Notes under the pieces: model-generated
Seen by the model: only the letters and a program-made list of their open reading frames with translations
Database searches by the model: none
What the model was told of the DNA's origin: nothing
Part shown: piece by piece, positions 21,060 through 34,093 of the stretch
Numbering within the stretch: position 1 is the first letter of the stretch
Layout of the letters: each line of letters begins with the position of its first letter
Assembly (NCBI GenBank): GCA_025201375.1
Contig: JAIWZP010000032.1
Location: 124,001 to 188,000 of the forward strand
Direction: 5' to 3'
Origin: Gongronella butleri
Taxonomy: Eukaryota; Mucoromycota; Mucoromycetes; Mucorales; Cunninghamellaceae
Length of the DNA: 64,000 nucleotides
Made by a program: the position numbers and the translations under genes

Positions 21060-24000
21060 ATGAGCGACCATGGAGAGAATGAAGCCAAAAGGTCGCATCG
21101 CCAGCGACCATCGCATGCAGGTAAGAAAAGAAAGGCCGTAAAAGATAGCGGGTTCACGTGATATTTTTGTTTTTACGTTAGGCCGTGGACCTGCCGCAGC
21201 AGCCGGTACCAAGGCGGCATTATCGCCTGTGCAGGTGCTGGAGCGTATTTTGACGCCGTCACAAAGTGGTCAACGCGCGTCGCTATGCAATCAACTCGAT
21301 ACGATGATGCAGCCGCGTGGGTCGGAGGCCAGTCCATCGTGGCAGCAGCGCCAGGACATGATGAGCTTGGTGGAAATGTGTCTTCAGGCGACGGATTTGC
21401 TTGCGTCGACATTGGAGGGCCGGCACGCGGCTTGGAAGGACACGCTCGCACGCGTCGTTGCCAATGCTGCGTGCTGCACGCGTCTGGACCTTGTTCTCCG
21501 CTGGGCCATCGATCTTTTGTTGCTTGTGGACGGCAACATGCTTGGTTTCCACGCGTGGCTCTTGCGATTGCTGCGCAGCTCCATCGTCGTCGCCGCCAAT
21601 GACCCATTCTTGCACCGCCAGTACCATGACCAATACGCCAGTGCCGTCCTGCACACCATAGGTTCGATTCTTGATCGCCCCGATGCCGCACCATTGCTGC
21701 CCGCCATGCTCGATCTGTTGACCACCCTGCACACACACCACTCCGCTGCCCTTGTCCCACATTTTCAGCACATCACGGACATGCTCACCTCCTGGTACTT
21801 GGACCCTAGTTCGAAACCGCCCGAACGTGTCGCAATTCAAGGTAAAAAAAAAAAAAAAATCACGGAATTGGACTCAATTGGGGGCAATTGGATCGACAAA
21901 TGGTAACCAGGACGACTTTTTTTTCGTTTTTAGACGCGCTCGAGTGCTGCACGTCGTGTTGGCCGCTCTCACACGCGTTTGCGGTCGACATGTTGCAGAA
22001 TCTCAAGGATGACCTGGCTGAGCGACTTGCTACACCCGAGTCAATCCCATGGGACGATTGTGTGCATCTTATCGAGTAAGCAGGCCCTCGTTTTGGAACA
22101 CGACAACCCAGGTTGGATTTTGACGCGTGTTTTTAGGTTCATTGGGCTTGTTTTGCGATGTATTCACGCGTCCATTGGCGCTGACGAGGCTTTGGCCGCG
22201 TCGTTTGCATCGCTACAGCATGAATTGGTCACGCTGCTTTCTTCACAGATGTATCGTCTCTCTGGCAACCCACGTGCATGGCTCGAGCCGAGCAACCACG
22301 TCGCCTTGCTACTTTTTTCACTATCTACGGATGCCGATCTTCAATTCGCCGTCTACAACTACCTCGGTGCGCAAACCTCGCTTCTCGACGCGGCCATTCT
22401 CATTGGCTATGCGATGCTTGTAACGTGACAAGATCCTTTTTTTCCAAAACAAAAAAAAATGCCGGAATTGAATTTATTTTTTTATTTTTTTCGTTTTAGA
22501 TGGCGCGACACGCGGCGTTGTCGTTGGATCTCGCGGCGCGGATGCTTGCGCCCGACGCCCCGTTGCCGCTGCAGCTGCTGGCGACCACGACGGACGCGAC
22601 GGTGGTAAAAGGTGTGCTACTGCTGGTGCGACACCTGTTTGTGCGCATTTCGGGCAATGGCACACGCGTCGCCGGCCTTGCTCGTGCCTACACTGACTTG
22701 ATCCAGCCACAAATCGCTCAGTCCATCGATCTGGACGCGCAGCCCGGCCATTGGCCATCGATTTCACCCGACATGGCGCCATCCACGGACGCGCCGCTCG
22801 TGCTCCCGCCAGTCAACTATGCGAAATTGCTTTTGATGGCCGTCACTTCGACGCGTGCAATCGTGGCATATGATGAAAAGGAACTTTGTGACGCGCTTGT
22901 GGCGCGTGTGATGCATACGACATTTTGGATGTGGCGCGACGGCGAATTTGGCGTGTTTGACGCGATGTTTGGGGCATTGCTCGATTTTTGGGCCTCGGAC
23001 GGCGATGCGTTGGCGTCCGCGACGCGTGCCTTTGTGCACGACGCGGCGGGTGCGTGGGACACGCTGCCGCTCGGCAGCAAGCGCGCTTTGTTGCGATTTT
23101 TCACGCGGCGAGTCGACACGGCGGCCGACGCGGTGTGGCTCGCGACCACGTTGCTGCGCCTCTTTGACCAGCTTGCATTCGAGACCCACGACGCTATCAA
23201 ACAAGCCATCCTCGTGCTCTTTGCCGACTTTTATCGCAAATACCCTAGCACCATTGATGCGCTCCACCTCAACAAGATCACTTATCGCCTGCTCGAGTGG
23301 TACACCCATTTCTTTTTTCTTGAAAATGGGTTATTCATCCTCCATTCTATTTTTCCTAGTATGAAGAGCCCATCTGAGCCCCTGCAACAATGGAGCAGCC
23401 GCCTGCTCGCCATGCTCAATCCATTTGTCATCTATCAGGGCCTCGAAAAATGGGACAAGACACGCATCCTCAAGGTAAAAAAGCATAGAGAGAGATGGGG
23501 GATAGAGGAGGGCGAAAGAACAAAAAAAAAAAAAAAAAAAAAAAAAGCGCGCCGCATCATTTTGTCTCATCCTCACCCGCTTGTTTTTTAAAAAGGGCGC
23601 GATCATGAAGACACCACACACGGGTATGTTTCGGCCTGTGCACTACGAAATTGCAATGCGGCACATGGGGATGCAGCGTTTGCTTGTGGATGTCAGTGCG
23701 CGACACGGCACTGTGGGCGACCACGGCAACGACGACGACAATGAATGGGCGCGCCGCCTTTTGCACGCGTGTGATGGCCTGCGGTCACTCCGAGGCAATT
23801 TGACCACACAGCAGATGGCCGCTTGGATCAATGACTCTTCGTCCCTGCTCATGTACTGGACCATGTGGGAAGCATCGCGCTATTGCATCCTGTCGCGCCT
23901 CCGTACGCCCTTTGGCAACCCTCAGCAGGTATAAAGAGAAAAAGGAAAAATGGCGGCAGAGGGAGGAAAGTAAAAAAAGAGAAAAAAAAAGGGTAAAAAA

Positions 24001-27000
24001 GGAAAAAAAAAAAAAAAAAAAAGAGTAGGAAAGCGTGCGATTGCCAGTCCGTGTCGTGTGGTGTCGTGTGGTGTCTGACAGTGCCATCCTTTAATTTTTC
24101 GCTTGGTTTTAGACGTTTGCGGCGCTTGAGAAGCAACTGCACGAACTTGTCAAGGAGAAGCGGGCGGACAGTGCGCTTGAGAACCTGCTGTTGCTGCTGG
24201 ACCGGTTGGAGATCCAGATTGAGCATGCGACGGATGCGAGTCAGGGCGCGAGTCCGTCGATTTCAGTGATACCGACGGTGCCCAAGGCGAGTTTTACGTT
24301 TTTCCACACAAATCGCAAAACGTGCCACGACTATTACGCGCGGATCCGGCCCCTGATCATCCAGGGCGCCAAACTGTTCCAATGGCACATGATGGTGCTC
24401 AAGCATACGGCCACCCTTGTGTCGGACCTGGCCTTGTCCTCATCTTCGGATACACCAGCCAATGCACTCGCCACGCAGCGCACAATCAATGGCCACGTCC
24501 GCGACATGGTCGATATCTGCATCGACCACGGGTACGGCGATATGATTGGCGGGCTCAAGAGCTGGTACCGCCACATGTGCATAGCAAAGGACAAAGATTG
24601 GGCCTTTTTTGGCGACATTGGCCCGCTGCCTGCTCCCGTAGAGACACCCATTCTCGATCTCTCGTGGTTTGACGTGGCGCAGCAGTTTGCCGTGGTAAGT
24701 TCCCAGTCCTTTTTTTTTTTTGCTTTGTTTGCTTTTTTCCCATTATTTTCCCATTTTTCCATTTCTTTCCATTTTTTTCATCCTCATTCGTTTTTCTAGG
24801 GTCATGACGAGCTTGCGATTGATCTACTTGCACAATACACACTGGACGCGTCTCAAGATGCCGATGGCGTGCTTCACATGCTCCAGAAACACGTAAATTT
24901 TTGCGTGCCGATGGCTTTTAAAATGCTCAACACTTTTCTATTCCTTAGGCGCTTGATTTCTACACGTCGTTGCAGGACTATGAGACGACGGCGGCCATGT
25001 GTGAGCGGCATCCGTACCTGTTTAGTGGACAACTTGCTCAAACGATGCTCGATCACGGCAAAGAGTTGAATTTGTCCGATTCTCACGCCAGACTCGCGTC
25101 ATACTCGACGATAGACGCGTCCATTACGTCGGCGCTTGAAAATGACACGTCGTCAGCGGCGCTGGACGCGTGTGTGCACGTGCATCGCCTGATTTCTTCG
25201 ATGACGCGTGATTCGCCGTGTTCTTCGTCGTCGGCCATTGCGTCTCGGCTCGTGCAGCGCGTGCGACACGCGCAGCTCGACCAGCAAATCCAGGGCCACG
25301 ATTTGCTCGAATTCCAGGTGGTGTCGCAGCAGCGCGATGCACCAACATTGCTCCATGACCATGCTGCGCACTGGCTATCGCTTTACGAGGCACGCCGCAC
25401 GCCCACGACGCCGACAACGAAGCAAATGGCACGCATGGCGCAAGCGCTTGCTCAAGACGACGACCTTGCTGCGCCATTGCAGCTGGCCACTGCGCAAATT
25501 GCCCGCCGCAGCGGCAACAAGCGTACCGCGCACGCGTATCTCGCGCCTCTTTTGGAAAAAGACGCGTCTCCATCGCCCATGGTGACGCAATTGGCGAAGT
25601 ACGAGCGTATTTTGCTGGATTTGACGTCGAATGTGCCATTGGCGACGCCGCTCGCCGATCTTGCGGCGCTTGCGCAACAATTGAATGCGGAAGACGTCGT
25701 CGTCGACAACAACTGCAACGTCAAGCTGCGCCACGAGCTTGTTGCTAACGTGTACATGAAGATGGCCGACCTTTTGCAAGAGGGCGAGGCGCGCGACGTG
25801 CTTGATCTCGCGCAATTGCAAACTTTGGTGACAAATGTACATGGTCTAGGTCCCCCCAACACCCATGTCCATCAAGACAAAGCACTCTGGCTCGCTGGCA
25901 CCGTCAATCACATGTATCAAAAGGCCGTCGATGCCGTCGACAACCACTGGGCCAAGCCTTGGTACGTCTATGCCAGTCACCATTATGACCGTGCCTATGC
26001 AATTCTTGATGCCGCCCACCAATTGGCCATCGGCAACACCACAAACATGCCTCTCTTGCACGCTACCATCTCCTCATGGCATGACATTTTGGTCGACATG
26101 GATCCTTGCACACGGGATGACGTGAAAAAGGTATTAAAAAAAAAAAAAAAAAAAAAGGGGACAAAAAACGACGAGAAAGGGGAGAAAAAAGGGATGTCAC
26201 ATTCAATTAACACATTTCTAGTTCTTTTGGTCTCTCTTTGACACGTTTTCGTCTGTGGCAGACGACGATGACCATGGGGATCTACAACATGGCGCGCATT
26301 TCTCGGCGTCTACGACGACAAGGGACAAATTGGCGCAACATCAAGAGATTCTGAGCGTGACGACGGATGCGCAGCGGCACGAGATGCTGCTGTCGCTAGA
26401 TGTGGTGCATGGGATTGTCGTCGACCATTTGCGGTCGGCGGTGATGGCGTACACGCACTATTTGGAGGTTGTGGACGCGCAACAAGATCCACAGGTTACG
26501 TCGCGCATGACACTGGCGACATTGCGACTCGTGCAGATCCTCGGGCAGCATGGCGCGTTGATTCCCACGGCGTTTGACACGTCCGATCGCCCTTGGGGCC
26601 GTTTACAATCACTTACCTGGAAGCAGATCACGCCACAATTGTTCAGCAGGCTGCAGCAGCACCCGAGCACCCTTGTCAAGCAAACGCTCGGCCATTGGAC
26701 CGCGCGCCTCGTCGACACGTACCCCAATGACCTCGTTTACCCACTAATTGTGCATTTGGCATCGTCATCTGCGTCCACGTCGGCGGATACGGATGCAACG
26801 CATGCAATTCTGCAGAAATGCGCCGCGCGGATCCAGGCGCAGGATACAACGGGTGATTTGTGGCTGGCCACATGCCGCATGACCGAGGAATTGGAAAAAA
26901 TGACGGTGTTGTGGGAAGAAAGGTGGCTGCACGAGATCTCGGCATTGCAATTGCAAGTCATGCACCAATGGCACGTCCTCGACCAACACGTCAAGCAACA

Positions 27001-29003
27001 TGCGCCCACACTGGAGGCATTCCAGCAACAATACGCATCGCTCATGCGCCCCACCGTCGAAAGCATTGCCCATCTCATGAAACGCACCATTGACACCCCG
27101 CATATCATGACGCGCCACGAACAATGGTTCAATGCCGCCTTTGGGAAACCCATTCGCCGCGCATTTGATCTCTTCCGCCGCCCCGAATCTATCCGCTCCT
27201 ATCGCAAGGGCTGGGACAGATTCCTTCAGGTAAAACGAGAGAGATCGAGAAAAGAGAAAGAGAGAAAAAAAAAAAAGAGAGAGAACGAGTGAAAGAAAAA
27301 AGTTAAAAAGAGAAAATGCGAAAATACGAAAAAGAAAAAGAGAAAAAAAAGAAAAAAAATCTGACACGCCCTTTTTCGGCCATTCTTTTTTTCTTAGATT
27401 CACCGTGGCCTGACGGCCGAGACGCACAAGTTGCGCGTGATTGATTTGGAGCGTATTTCGCCGTATTTGGCGAGTTTGCGGGGCAACACGTCGATTCAGA
27501 TTCCTGGGACGCGCGCGTCGTCGACATCGATTCATCTGGACCATTTTGGATCGACGGTGATGATCCTGCCGACCAAGACCAAGCCGAAAAAGGTGGACAT
27601 GTATGGGACGGACGGTGTAAAGTACATGTATCTGTTCAAGGGCATGGAGGACCTGCACCTGGACGAGCGGATTATGCAGCTTTTGACGACGATCAATTTG
27701 TTGTTACAAGAAGATGCGCAGGCGCGTGCGCGCGACTTGTACGCGAGGACGTACGCAGTGACGCCATTGAGCCAGCATGGCGGGATGATCCAATGGGTGC
27801 AGCACGCGACACCACTTTTTGCGTTTTACAAGCATTGGCTGCAACAAGAGGCGCGCGACCGGCCACCGTTTGCGGACCTGATGGTCAAGGAGCTCAAGGC
27901 GTCGGGGGCCAAGGCATCGACACACCGACGCCATTGGCCCGCTCGCATTCTCAAAAAAGTGTTTAAAGATTTGGTGGATGCGACGCCACGCGACCTGTTT
28001 GCGCGTGCCCTGTGGCAAAATAGCCAAGATGGCGACGATTGGGTGCAAAAGACGACGCGATTGGCACGGTCCATGGCGGTGATGAGCATGATTGGCTACA
28101 TCATTGGCCTGGGTGACAGACATTTGGACAATGTGCTGTTGGACGATACCACCGGCGATTTGATCCACATTGATTATAATGTTTGCTTCGAAAAGGGCAA
28201 GACCTTGCGCGTCCCTGAACGCGTACCCTTTCGTCTCACAGGCAACATGGTCCACGCCTTGGGCCTCACTCGCGCCCCTCCTTCTCCCAATGCCGCTTCT
28301 TCCTCGACCACACCCTCCTTGGACGGCCTCTATCGCACCTCCGCCATACACACGCTCCGTGTCTTGCGCGAGCACAAGGACCTCCTGGTCGGCCTGCTCG
28401 ATGACAATCCGGCCTCACCATCACGACCCATCCTCAATCCAGCCATTCCTGCCCACCAAAATCAAGCGGGCTTTTTGGACCGCAAGGATCAGGGCCAAGG
28501 CGCATGGACTGAAATCATGGCCAACCTGGCCACCGTCGCCACGCGACTCGGTAATGGAAAAAAATAAAAAAAATGGAAAAAATGAGAAAAAATGAGAAAA
28601 AATGAGAAAAAAATGAAAAAGAAGAAAGCAAACGTGGACATTCTCATTCTCACACTCATTCTCTTTTAAAAGTGGATGGCAGTGGCGCGCGCGACGCGCT
28701 GCACAAGCAGCAGGTGCAAGAGATACATGCACTTTTGCATCAAATCCGGCAACAATCGATTCGTGACAAAGCGCAGACCGGCGACGACGGCAACGATGGC
28801 GACGACGACTATGCAGATGATGACCAATCTGCGGCCGACGACGACGATACGCCCGACCAATGGCGCATGGAACAGCTCATGGAGCAGCACAATAGCAACA
28901 AGAGCAAAATCGATCTCCAGCAGGCAAAACAGAGCCTGTTGCTCCTTGTCAAAGACTGCCAAGACTGGTCTGCCCGGCACCAAGAGACCCTAGCGGGGCT
29001 AAA

Positions 29004-29036
<33 letters not shown>

Positions 29037-32000
29037 AAGAAAATCAGGCGCGTCAGCGGGGGGGGGATGCAGCAAATCCTCATTTTTCTTGTTTTTTCTT
29101 GTTTTTTTTTATTTCAGAGCATGGCCATACAGACCAAACAGGGCGTGACGGGCCCAGGGGTGCTTGCAGAGGTGGATGTAGGACAGGCGCGTGAGTGGCA
29201 GCAATGGCGACAGCTGCGCGACGCGACAAATCAGCAATGTGCCACGGATCTTGCTGCGTACCAGCAATGGGTCGCGCCGCTCGCGTCCAAAGTGCTTGCG
29301 CAACAGGACACATGCACCATTTATGCGCGACTCGTCTACGACGCGTTGCAACCCATGAATAATCCCGTCGTTTCCGCAGGCACACCACTTACAGGCGCAT
29401 CCAGTGCCACTGCCGCTGTTTCCAGCCCCGCCACCCCTTCATCCACAGCGGCTGCAGCAACAGCTACATCAACAGCCACATCGCCCTCGGCAGCCGAGGC
29501 TCTGCACGCACTTTACGACGAATTGGGCAAGAATCGCAAGCATGGTCATCATGCGCCTGATAGGGACGACGACGACGATGATGTGGATGATAACGATGAC
29601 AATGATGATGACGTGCAGGACGATGATGAGGACGACGACGATTTGGATGACACGACCATGCGTGATTTGGACGCGCACCTCGCGCAATTCACAAATTTGC
29701 TGCACGGTCATCTCAATTCGCTGAAATCCGCCGCCAAACAACTGGCTGCGCCAATCACGACAAGCACTAGCAACACCAGTGACCAATTGCCATCCGTGCT
29801 GGGCCATCTCATCGCCTTGCTGACGCGTGTTCCCAACGAATCAACGATAAACGACAAGGAAACTTCAATCATCACACGCGACCAGTTACAATTGGAATCA
29901 CAGGTGTACATTGGGAGCCTCAACCACGACAACAATGGCTGGGTCACTCTCGCAAGTTATCTGCCCGCCATCGCCCCCTTTTTGAAAGGTAAGAAAAAAA
30001 ACTAAAAAAAAACTCAGAAATTAGGCTCATTTCGTATTCTTTTTACTTTTTTATTGTTTTTTTACGCGCTGCAGATCATCTCACGAAGCCTGATTTGGAA
30101 TTTGTCAGTCTGCTTCCGCAAGCGACGCAGCGATTGTTCCAATTTGAGACAGCATGCTGGGACTTTTGCCAGCGGATCTATGACTCGCTGTTCCAGTCAC
30201 AAAAACTTGTCGAGGAGCTCACCAATTACATGGAGACCACGAATCACAACATAATGGTAGTATCGTCGATGCATAAAAGAGAGAATCAAGGATGAGTCAC
30301 TCATTCTTTTTTGAATGATAGATGCAAAACACCAGTGATCTAAAGAAGAAACCCAAGCTTTGGCGACTTGTTCGTGATCTGTACGCGCCTCTCGACAAGC
30401 TGTGTGGGTTTTTCAAGGTAAAAATGTGGCCGTCATGGCCATCATACGAAGCAATAGGGACTTATTTCAATTTTGTCAGGATGACGCCGGATCAGACGCG
30501 TCTGACGCGGTGCTCCAGGCTTACAATCGCATGAAAAAACTGGTAAGCAATTGACCCGAGCCCCTTTACCCTTCCCCCAACTCATTGTGTCGTTTTTTTG
30601 CGTTCTTTTTGATGAAAATTTGAAAAAAAAAGGTGGTGACCCAGCTTTTGCACAAGATCATCAAGCAATTCAACAGCATCCCATCGGATGCGTGGATCTC
30701 GCCGCTTCTGTCGAGCTGGGCGCTGTCGTTTAACGACGGCATAGTGCAGAGTTTGCGCAACTTGACTGACACGTTCCTCAAAACGATCCACATCCCGCTT
30801 TGCCTCCGCCACTTGACACAATGGCAGACATTCGCCCCTACGTCCTCGTCGGCCAATGTCATGCACAAGTGCCGTGAAACAAGCGCGAGCTTTTTGCACC
30901 AATGCGTAAGCTCACAAAGTCGCAAAAAAAGTTAAAAAAAACGCATATTTTTGAAAAATGCGCGCGTCTCACCATTTTTTTTTTTTTGGATGCTGGCTAT
31001 TATAGGCGGAGCAGGCCATTTCGTACTATGACGGACGCTTGAGCACGTTTAATGACGAGTTTAAGCTATTCCAATGGTTCAATGCAGCCTACATCCAACA
31101 ACAACGACCATTGCAGCGCACCGAGGTAAGGCATTTTCGTTTTTTAAAAATGAATTGTCTGACGACTTTTTTTTTTTTTTTTTTTAGTTGTCATTGCCCC
31201 TTTTGGAGCGTCAGCAAGCGATTCAGCGCGTGATCCAGTCGCTGCACAACATAAACGATCGTACGCATGCATCGCTCAAGAGTGAGGACTGGGAAATAGT
31301 GTACCAACAAGAAGCCGAATACTGGTCGTCGCTGCTGCTCTTTTATACCAATTTGAACCACCTGGAAGCACACCGCAAGGGCTATGATGCCGCGCTTGCC
31401 ATGGAAAGACAGATTGCGCACGATATGGACGCATTGCGCTACCACCGCCGTGCAGCTGCCGCCGCGGCCGCTGCCCACCAGCATCAGCATCAGCAACATC
31501 ATCATCAATCGCATTCGCATTCACATTTACATCATGCCGAGCCACCCTCTGGCTCGTCAGCCACGTCATCTGCAGCAGCGACAAGCATCACGCCTGCATC
31601 CGCCGCATTGACGCCTCCCCCATCGTCGTCGACATCTTCACAGACACCATTGTCGCCATCGTCGGCTCCGCTGCTACTTGGTCACGCGTCCGTCGTGCCG
31701 CGCACAACGGCCCAGCTCGTCAAAACCCAGCTCGACACGCTTTGGCACCAATTGGACAAGCATTTGTTTGTCAACGGTGTCATGCCATTGCTCGACTCCA
31801 TCCGCCTGTTGGAATTGGATGCCAATAATGACATCCATAGCGCACAACAGAGTGCAAAGGTACCAAAAATTGAAAAAATTGAAAAAAAAGTGAAACGCGT
31901 CGGCTTATTTTGTGGTTTTCAGGTCATCTCCGATAGTCTGCATGTCATTGAGGGCTACCGCAGCAAGCTCGGCAGCATGGCCACGTCGCACCGGCGCTAT

Positions 32001-32424
32001 ACCTATCAAGACACGGTAAAAAAAAAAAAAAAATGAAAGACATTTTTGTTTTCTTCCAAATTGGCCGCCAATCGCGCCAATTCGCGAAACTTGGGCTTTG
32101 CTGACCTCATTTTTTTCTTCTTCATTCTAGATGCACTTTTTGCAAGATACCATGCACCGGCTGGAACAAATGTACAGCAGTTTGCGCGGCCTGGAAAGCT
32201 TTGTGGGGGCCGGCGGCGCGACGGATGGCAAGGAGGCGCCGCCGCGGCCCATTCAGCAGGACAATAGCGACATGATCCGCCGTGTCCACGACAAGCTCCT
32301 TGGCAAGGACGACGGCATTGACCACATGATGTCTGTCGCCGAGCAGGTCAGCTACACCATCGAGCAGGCTACCTCAGAAGATCATCTGGCACTCATGTAC
32401 GAAGGCTGGACAAGTTGGGTGTGA
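21060..32424 (+). CDS. SMG1: PI3K-related kinase SMG1 (nonsense-mediated decay)
   Basis: 22 exons: 21060-21120, 21182-21841, 21934-22075, 22137-22419, 22500-23299, 23360-23474, 23596-23928, 24113-24694, 24800-24892, 24949-26130, 26222-27229, 27398-28550, 28673-29004, 29118-29988, 30075-30256, 30322-30417, 30480-30542, 30633-30905, 31006-31125, 31188-31859, 31923-32015, 32131-32424 (3135 aa; human about 3660). All phases agree. SMG1 phosphorylates UPF1 on mRNAs with premature stops. The kinase exon 27398-28550 holds ILPTKTKPKK, YLFKGMEDLHLDERIM, GYIIGLGDRHLDNVLL and HIDYNVCFEKG, which are SMG1-specific spellings. The end LALMYEGWTSWV is the FATC tail. Upstream exons are helical repeat and FAT. 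Between kinase and FATC are two Asp-rich stretches (about 28776-28857 and 29560-29660) in the SMG1 insertion region. Intron 23300-23359 (60 nt) is stop-free and in frame. The N-terminal start is the least certain part. Confidence 0.9.
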
Positions 32425-32476
32425 TTTCATTTTTTTTACTTTTACCCCCGTTTTTCACTGGAAAGTCCAGAAAAAT

Positions 32477-32482
32477 AATAAA
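32477..32482 (+). terminator. Poly(A) signal AATAAA of SMG1
   Basis: AATAAA 53 nt after the SMG1 stop. The remaining 470 bp to the convergent RING gene stop (32954) carry no supported gene. Confidence 0.6.
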
Positions 32483-32953
32483 AATGGCTTTTTGGCCCCT
32501 ATTTTGCATAAAAAAGATCCAGACCACTATTTTTTAACTCAGCAAAAGTGTCTCTCACAATGGCGACGCATAAATGCTCTTCCAAGCGCCGACAATTGGC
32601 GCAGGTGGCACGTGCGCACCGTCCGTCCGCTCTTTTGGGTTCAACAATAAGGTATTTTTCTGCATCACGTCTCCCACACACGCAAACATCTTTCACATCC
32701 ATCGCATCGCCTCCATGGCCACTTTCTTTTTCTTGGAAAAAAAAACGTGCACAAACGTATCATGCTTCGTTTCCATGCAAAAAGCTGCGAAAATGAGCTC
32801 ATTTTCATTTCGGGATGAAGAACAGCCGAAACGTTCGATCGTTCTTTAATCGGTGGCGGGGGGCCAGTGGTACAAAAATATGAAGAGTGGGTATAAGGTT
32901 TAAAATGGGGGATCACGCTCCAACACGGCACACATCACAAGGAATGCGCTGCA

Positions 32954-34093
32954 TCAGACGGTTTGGCGGGCCACCGGTGTGGGCCGCACGACGACGCGGC
33001 GAGTTGACCCGCCGCCGCGCATCGACACCACATAGCCCACGCCAGCTGTCAAAGACTGCGACGTCATGTGCCGTGGTTGCACCTGATCTTGCCAATTGGG
33101 ATGCACTTGATCTAAAACGAAGAACAGAAAGGCAGAAATTCAAAATTAACATCTGCAATCGTCGTGCGTGTGTGACACAAGGAGGGGGTGATCATGATGA
33201 TGCGGTGGCGTGCAGTGCGCGCAGAAAGTAGGGGGAACCAAGGGGTAGGCGCGAGAAACCCCTCATTTTTCTTTTTTTTTTTTTGACTTCTTGATTTCTT
33301 ACCGACGAGCACAACGTTTGGGTGCTTTGGCCCGACGCGGCGCTGGACCATGGCATTTTGCGGCGGTGTGCCCCACTGCTCGCTGCGTTTGAGCGATTTC
33401 ACATAGTTCTGAGACCACATGGGCGTCAAGTGGATCACGCCCAGGTTTGGCTGATTGCACAGCGGACACTTGGCGGGCGACATGAGGCACCCGTGGGATC
33501 GCTGCAGTTGTACAAAGCATTCGGTGCACATGGGCTTGCCACAGCATCGCGTGTAGTTGAGAAATTGAGGATAATGCTAACAAAACGACAAAAACAGAAA
33601 CGTGAGCTTGATCCCTTGCAACAACTCGATGCACTTTCGTGTCCCTTACCAGCAAGCAAATGGGACACTCGACGGGATCCGTGTACAAGAGCGCGTCCGG
33701 CGACGACGTGGGTGTGAACAATGAGTGTCGTTTCTTCTTTTTCTCATGCGCCATGGGTGAATATTCGTCGCATTCCTCGTTTAGACCTGTCGATACAACA
33801 GCAAAAAGAAAGGGGGGTTGGGGTCAGTGACAAGTGTCGGCAACTTGCCTCAATTTGTCTCCACAATGACCATCCAAAAAGCTCAAAGCATTAAAAATGA
33901 TCGCCTTACCATGATAAAACGGTGCGAGCAAGCCTTCTTTTATAAACTTGCGCACGGCCTTGACGTCGTAGTCGGTCGTCGGGTAGATACCCTGTGGGAC
34001 AAGCGAGCCGTACTCGAGCGAGTCGGGCACTGCAATTGAAATGGCTGTGTAGTGAGGCCAAGAAGTCTGTACTTTGGACACGCCGACGCCCAT
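32954..34093 (-). CDS. Sip5 / DA2(GW2)-like RING E3 ubiquitin ligase
   Basis: Minus strand, four exons: 34093-33910, 33786-33650, 33576-33303, 33111-32954 (250 aa). The RING is split by an intron: VECPICLL, then HYPQFLNYTRCCGKPMCTEC, FVQLQR and KCPLCNQPN. This CPIC-x-YYP...CC...C-TECF arrangement is shared by yeast Sip5 and plant DA2/GW2 proteins. The N-terminal segment LVPQGIYPTTDYDVKAVRKF followed by LLAPFYHG is the conserved lead-in of the same family. A likely role is ubiquitin transfer to unknown targets; yeast Sip5 has been linked to Snf1/Glc7 glucose signalling. MGVGVSK at the start could be N-myristoylated (Gly at position 2). The region after the RING (LTPMWSQNYVKSLKRSEQWG) is also family-like, while the basic C-terminus is not. 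Convergent with SMG1. Confidence 0.88.
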
